A stretch of 6,708 nt of DNA, from positions 1 through 6,708 of the forward strand of contig JACCYD010000208.1 in assembly GCA_013696695.1 (NCBI GenBank). The letters are read 5' to 3'. A model generated the notes under the pieces. It made no database searches and was not told where the DNA came from. It was given only the letters and a program-made list of their open reading frames with translations. Below, one piece after another: positions 5,742 through 6,708 of this stretch. Numbering within the stretch: position 1 is the first letter of the stretch; each line of letters begins with the position of its first letter. The translations under genes were made by a program, and so were the position numbers. The stretch comes from Deltaproteobacteria bacterium (GTDB lineage: Bacteria > Myxococcota_A > Polyangia > Haliangiales > Haliangiaceae).

Positions 5742-6708
5742 TTCGCGCGCTCGCGATCATGGCTGCCCTCGCCGCGTGCACCGGTCGCAGCGACGGCATC
5801 GTGCTGTGGCACTCGTACAACGGTACGGAGCGCGAGGCGCTCGAAGCGTCGGCCGCGCGCTGGAACGCCACGCATTCCGACAAGCCGCTCGAGCTCGTCG
5901 GCGTCCCGCACGCGGCGTTCGCCGACAAGCTGACCTCGGCGATCCCGAACGGCAACGGCCCAGATCTATTTATCTACGCGCAGGACCGCCTCGGCGGCTG
6001 GGTCGATGCCGGCGTGGTCGAGCCGATCGAGTTCTGGCTCGACGACGCGCGCGTCGATCGGTTCAGCACCGAATCGATCCGCGCGATGGGCTACAAGGAG
6101 TCGCTGTGGGGCTTGCCGATGACGGTGAAGTCCCTCGCCCTGTTCTATCGCACCGACCTCGTCACGACGCCGCCGCGCACCACCGACGAGCTGGTCGCGC
6201 TCGCACCCGCGATGCGCAAGACGGACGGCTACGCGATCGCGTACGCCAACATCGATCTCTACGGTCACGCACCGTGGCTGTTCGGGTTCGGTGGCCAGAT
6301 CATGAACGATCGCGGCGAGCTCACTCTCGCGACCCCGCAGGGCGCGCAGGCGATGGAGTTCGCGCGCAAGCTGGTGGCGGAGAAGATCGCGCCCGCGCGC
6401 GCCGAAGCTCCGCTCGTCGCATCGCTGTTCAACGACGGCCGGGCCGCCACCGCGATCTCCGGGCCGTGGTTCATCACCGGCATCGACAAGAGCGTGCCGT
6501 GGGCGGTGACGTCGCTGCCGATCGTCAGCGCGACCGGCAAGCCCGCCGCACCGTTCCTCGGCGCCGAAGGCGTGCTGATGTCGACGCGCGCGCGCGACAA
6601 GGACACCGCGTTCGCGGTCATGGACTGGCTGACCTCGGACGTCTCCGCGATCGAGCGCGCCAAGCTCGCGCGCCAGGTGGTGCCGAACCCGGCGGCGTAC
6701 AAGGATCC
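5738..6708 (+). CDS. Carbohydrate ABC importer substrate-binding lipoprotein (MalE type, 3' end off right edge)
   Basis: GTG 5738 overlaps the ATPase stop as GTGA. The frame is open to the edge and gives 323 residues, so the C-terminal part is missing. The signal is MIRALAIMAALAAC with lipobox LAAC and Cys14 as the lipidated residue. The internal Met8 would leave too short a signal, so GTG is the start. The mature part follows the family 1 solute-binding pattern: VLWHSYNGTEREAL (22-35), FADKL and GNGPDLFIYAQDRLGGWVDAG (60-92), WGLPMTVKSLALFYRTDL (124-141), APWLFGFGGQ (178-187) and the conserved FNDGRAATAISGPW (231-244). It should capture an extracytoplasmic sugar and deliver it to permeases encoded downstream. 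Trp24, Trp180 and Trp244 could stack on a sugar ring. Which sugar is unknown; maltodextrin is only one option. Confidence 0.93.
   Translation, partial: MIRALAIMAALAACTGRSDGIVLWHSYNGTEREALEASAARWNATHSDKPLELVGVPHAAFADKLTSAIPNGNGPDLFIYAQDRLGGWVDAGVVEPIEFWLDDARVDRFSTESIRAMGYKESLWGLPMTVKSLALFYRTDLVTTPPRTTDELVALAPAMRKTDGYAIAYANIDLYGHAPWLFGFGGQIMNDRGELTLATPQGAQAMEFARKLVAEKIAPARAEAPLVASLFNDGRAATAISGPWFITGIDKSVPWAVTSLPIVSATGKPAAPFLGAEGVLMSTRARDKDTAFAVMDWLTSDVSAIERAKLARQVVPNPAAYKD

Noticed and set aside
6703..6708. Window ends exactly on GGATCC (BamHI)
   Set aside because: Could hint at a cloned-fragment end, but another GGATCC lies at 3721-3726 and the left end has no such site; most likely coincidence.

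Overview
This is a GC-rich, densely packed bacterial window. GTG starts, Arg/Ala-rich reading frames open in several frames at once, and the mix of proteins (small lipoproteins, a small barrel-like exported protein, a lipidated sugar-binding protein, a zinc-ribbon protein) suggest a Gram-negative from the myxobacterial/deltaproteobacterial world. That placement is an inference from style; there is no rRNA or other phylogenetic marker. I see no mobile element, tRNA, CRISPR array or convincing intrinsic terminator.

Layout. (1) Bases 1-817, minus strand: a small two-gene unit with a 77-aa zinc-ribbon-like protein (584-817), then after 6 bp a membrane protein with a PH-like N-terminal part, cut by the left edge (1-577). 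(2) 829-1647, plus strand: a 272-aa lipoprotein of unknown function. Its GTG start lies 11 bp from the start of the divergent zinc-ribbon gene. (3) 1650-3514, minus strand: a two-gene operon read as a two-HKD phospholipase D/cardiolipin-synthase-like enzyme (2261-3514), followed 2 bp later by a TetR-family regulator (1650-2258). The regulator converges on the lipoprotein gene with 2 bp between the stop codons. (4) 3617-4399, minus strand: a 260-aa exported protein with a clear signal peptide and a Gly-rich body resembling a small outer-membrane beta-barrel. (5) 4626-6708, plus strand: the start of a carbohydrate ABC importer operon, with a MalK/UgpC-type ATPase (4626-5741) joined by a GTGA overlap to a lipidated MalE-type substrate-binding protein (5738 to the right edge). 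The permeases would be expected past the edge.

The barrel gene and the importer are divergent across a 226-bp region (4400-4625) that is unusually rich in direct and inverted repeats. If these are operators, the exported barrel-like protein and the importer may be controlled together, with the barrel supplying an outer-membrane step for the same substrate. This is the most interesting hypothesis in the window, but it rests on position and small repeats rather than on a recognised family. No clearly novel large system is visible; most genes are familiar families plus hypothetical exported proteins.
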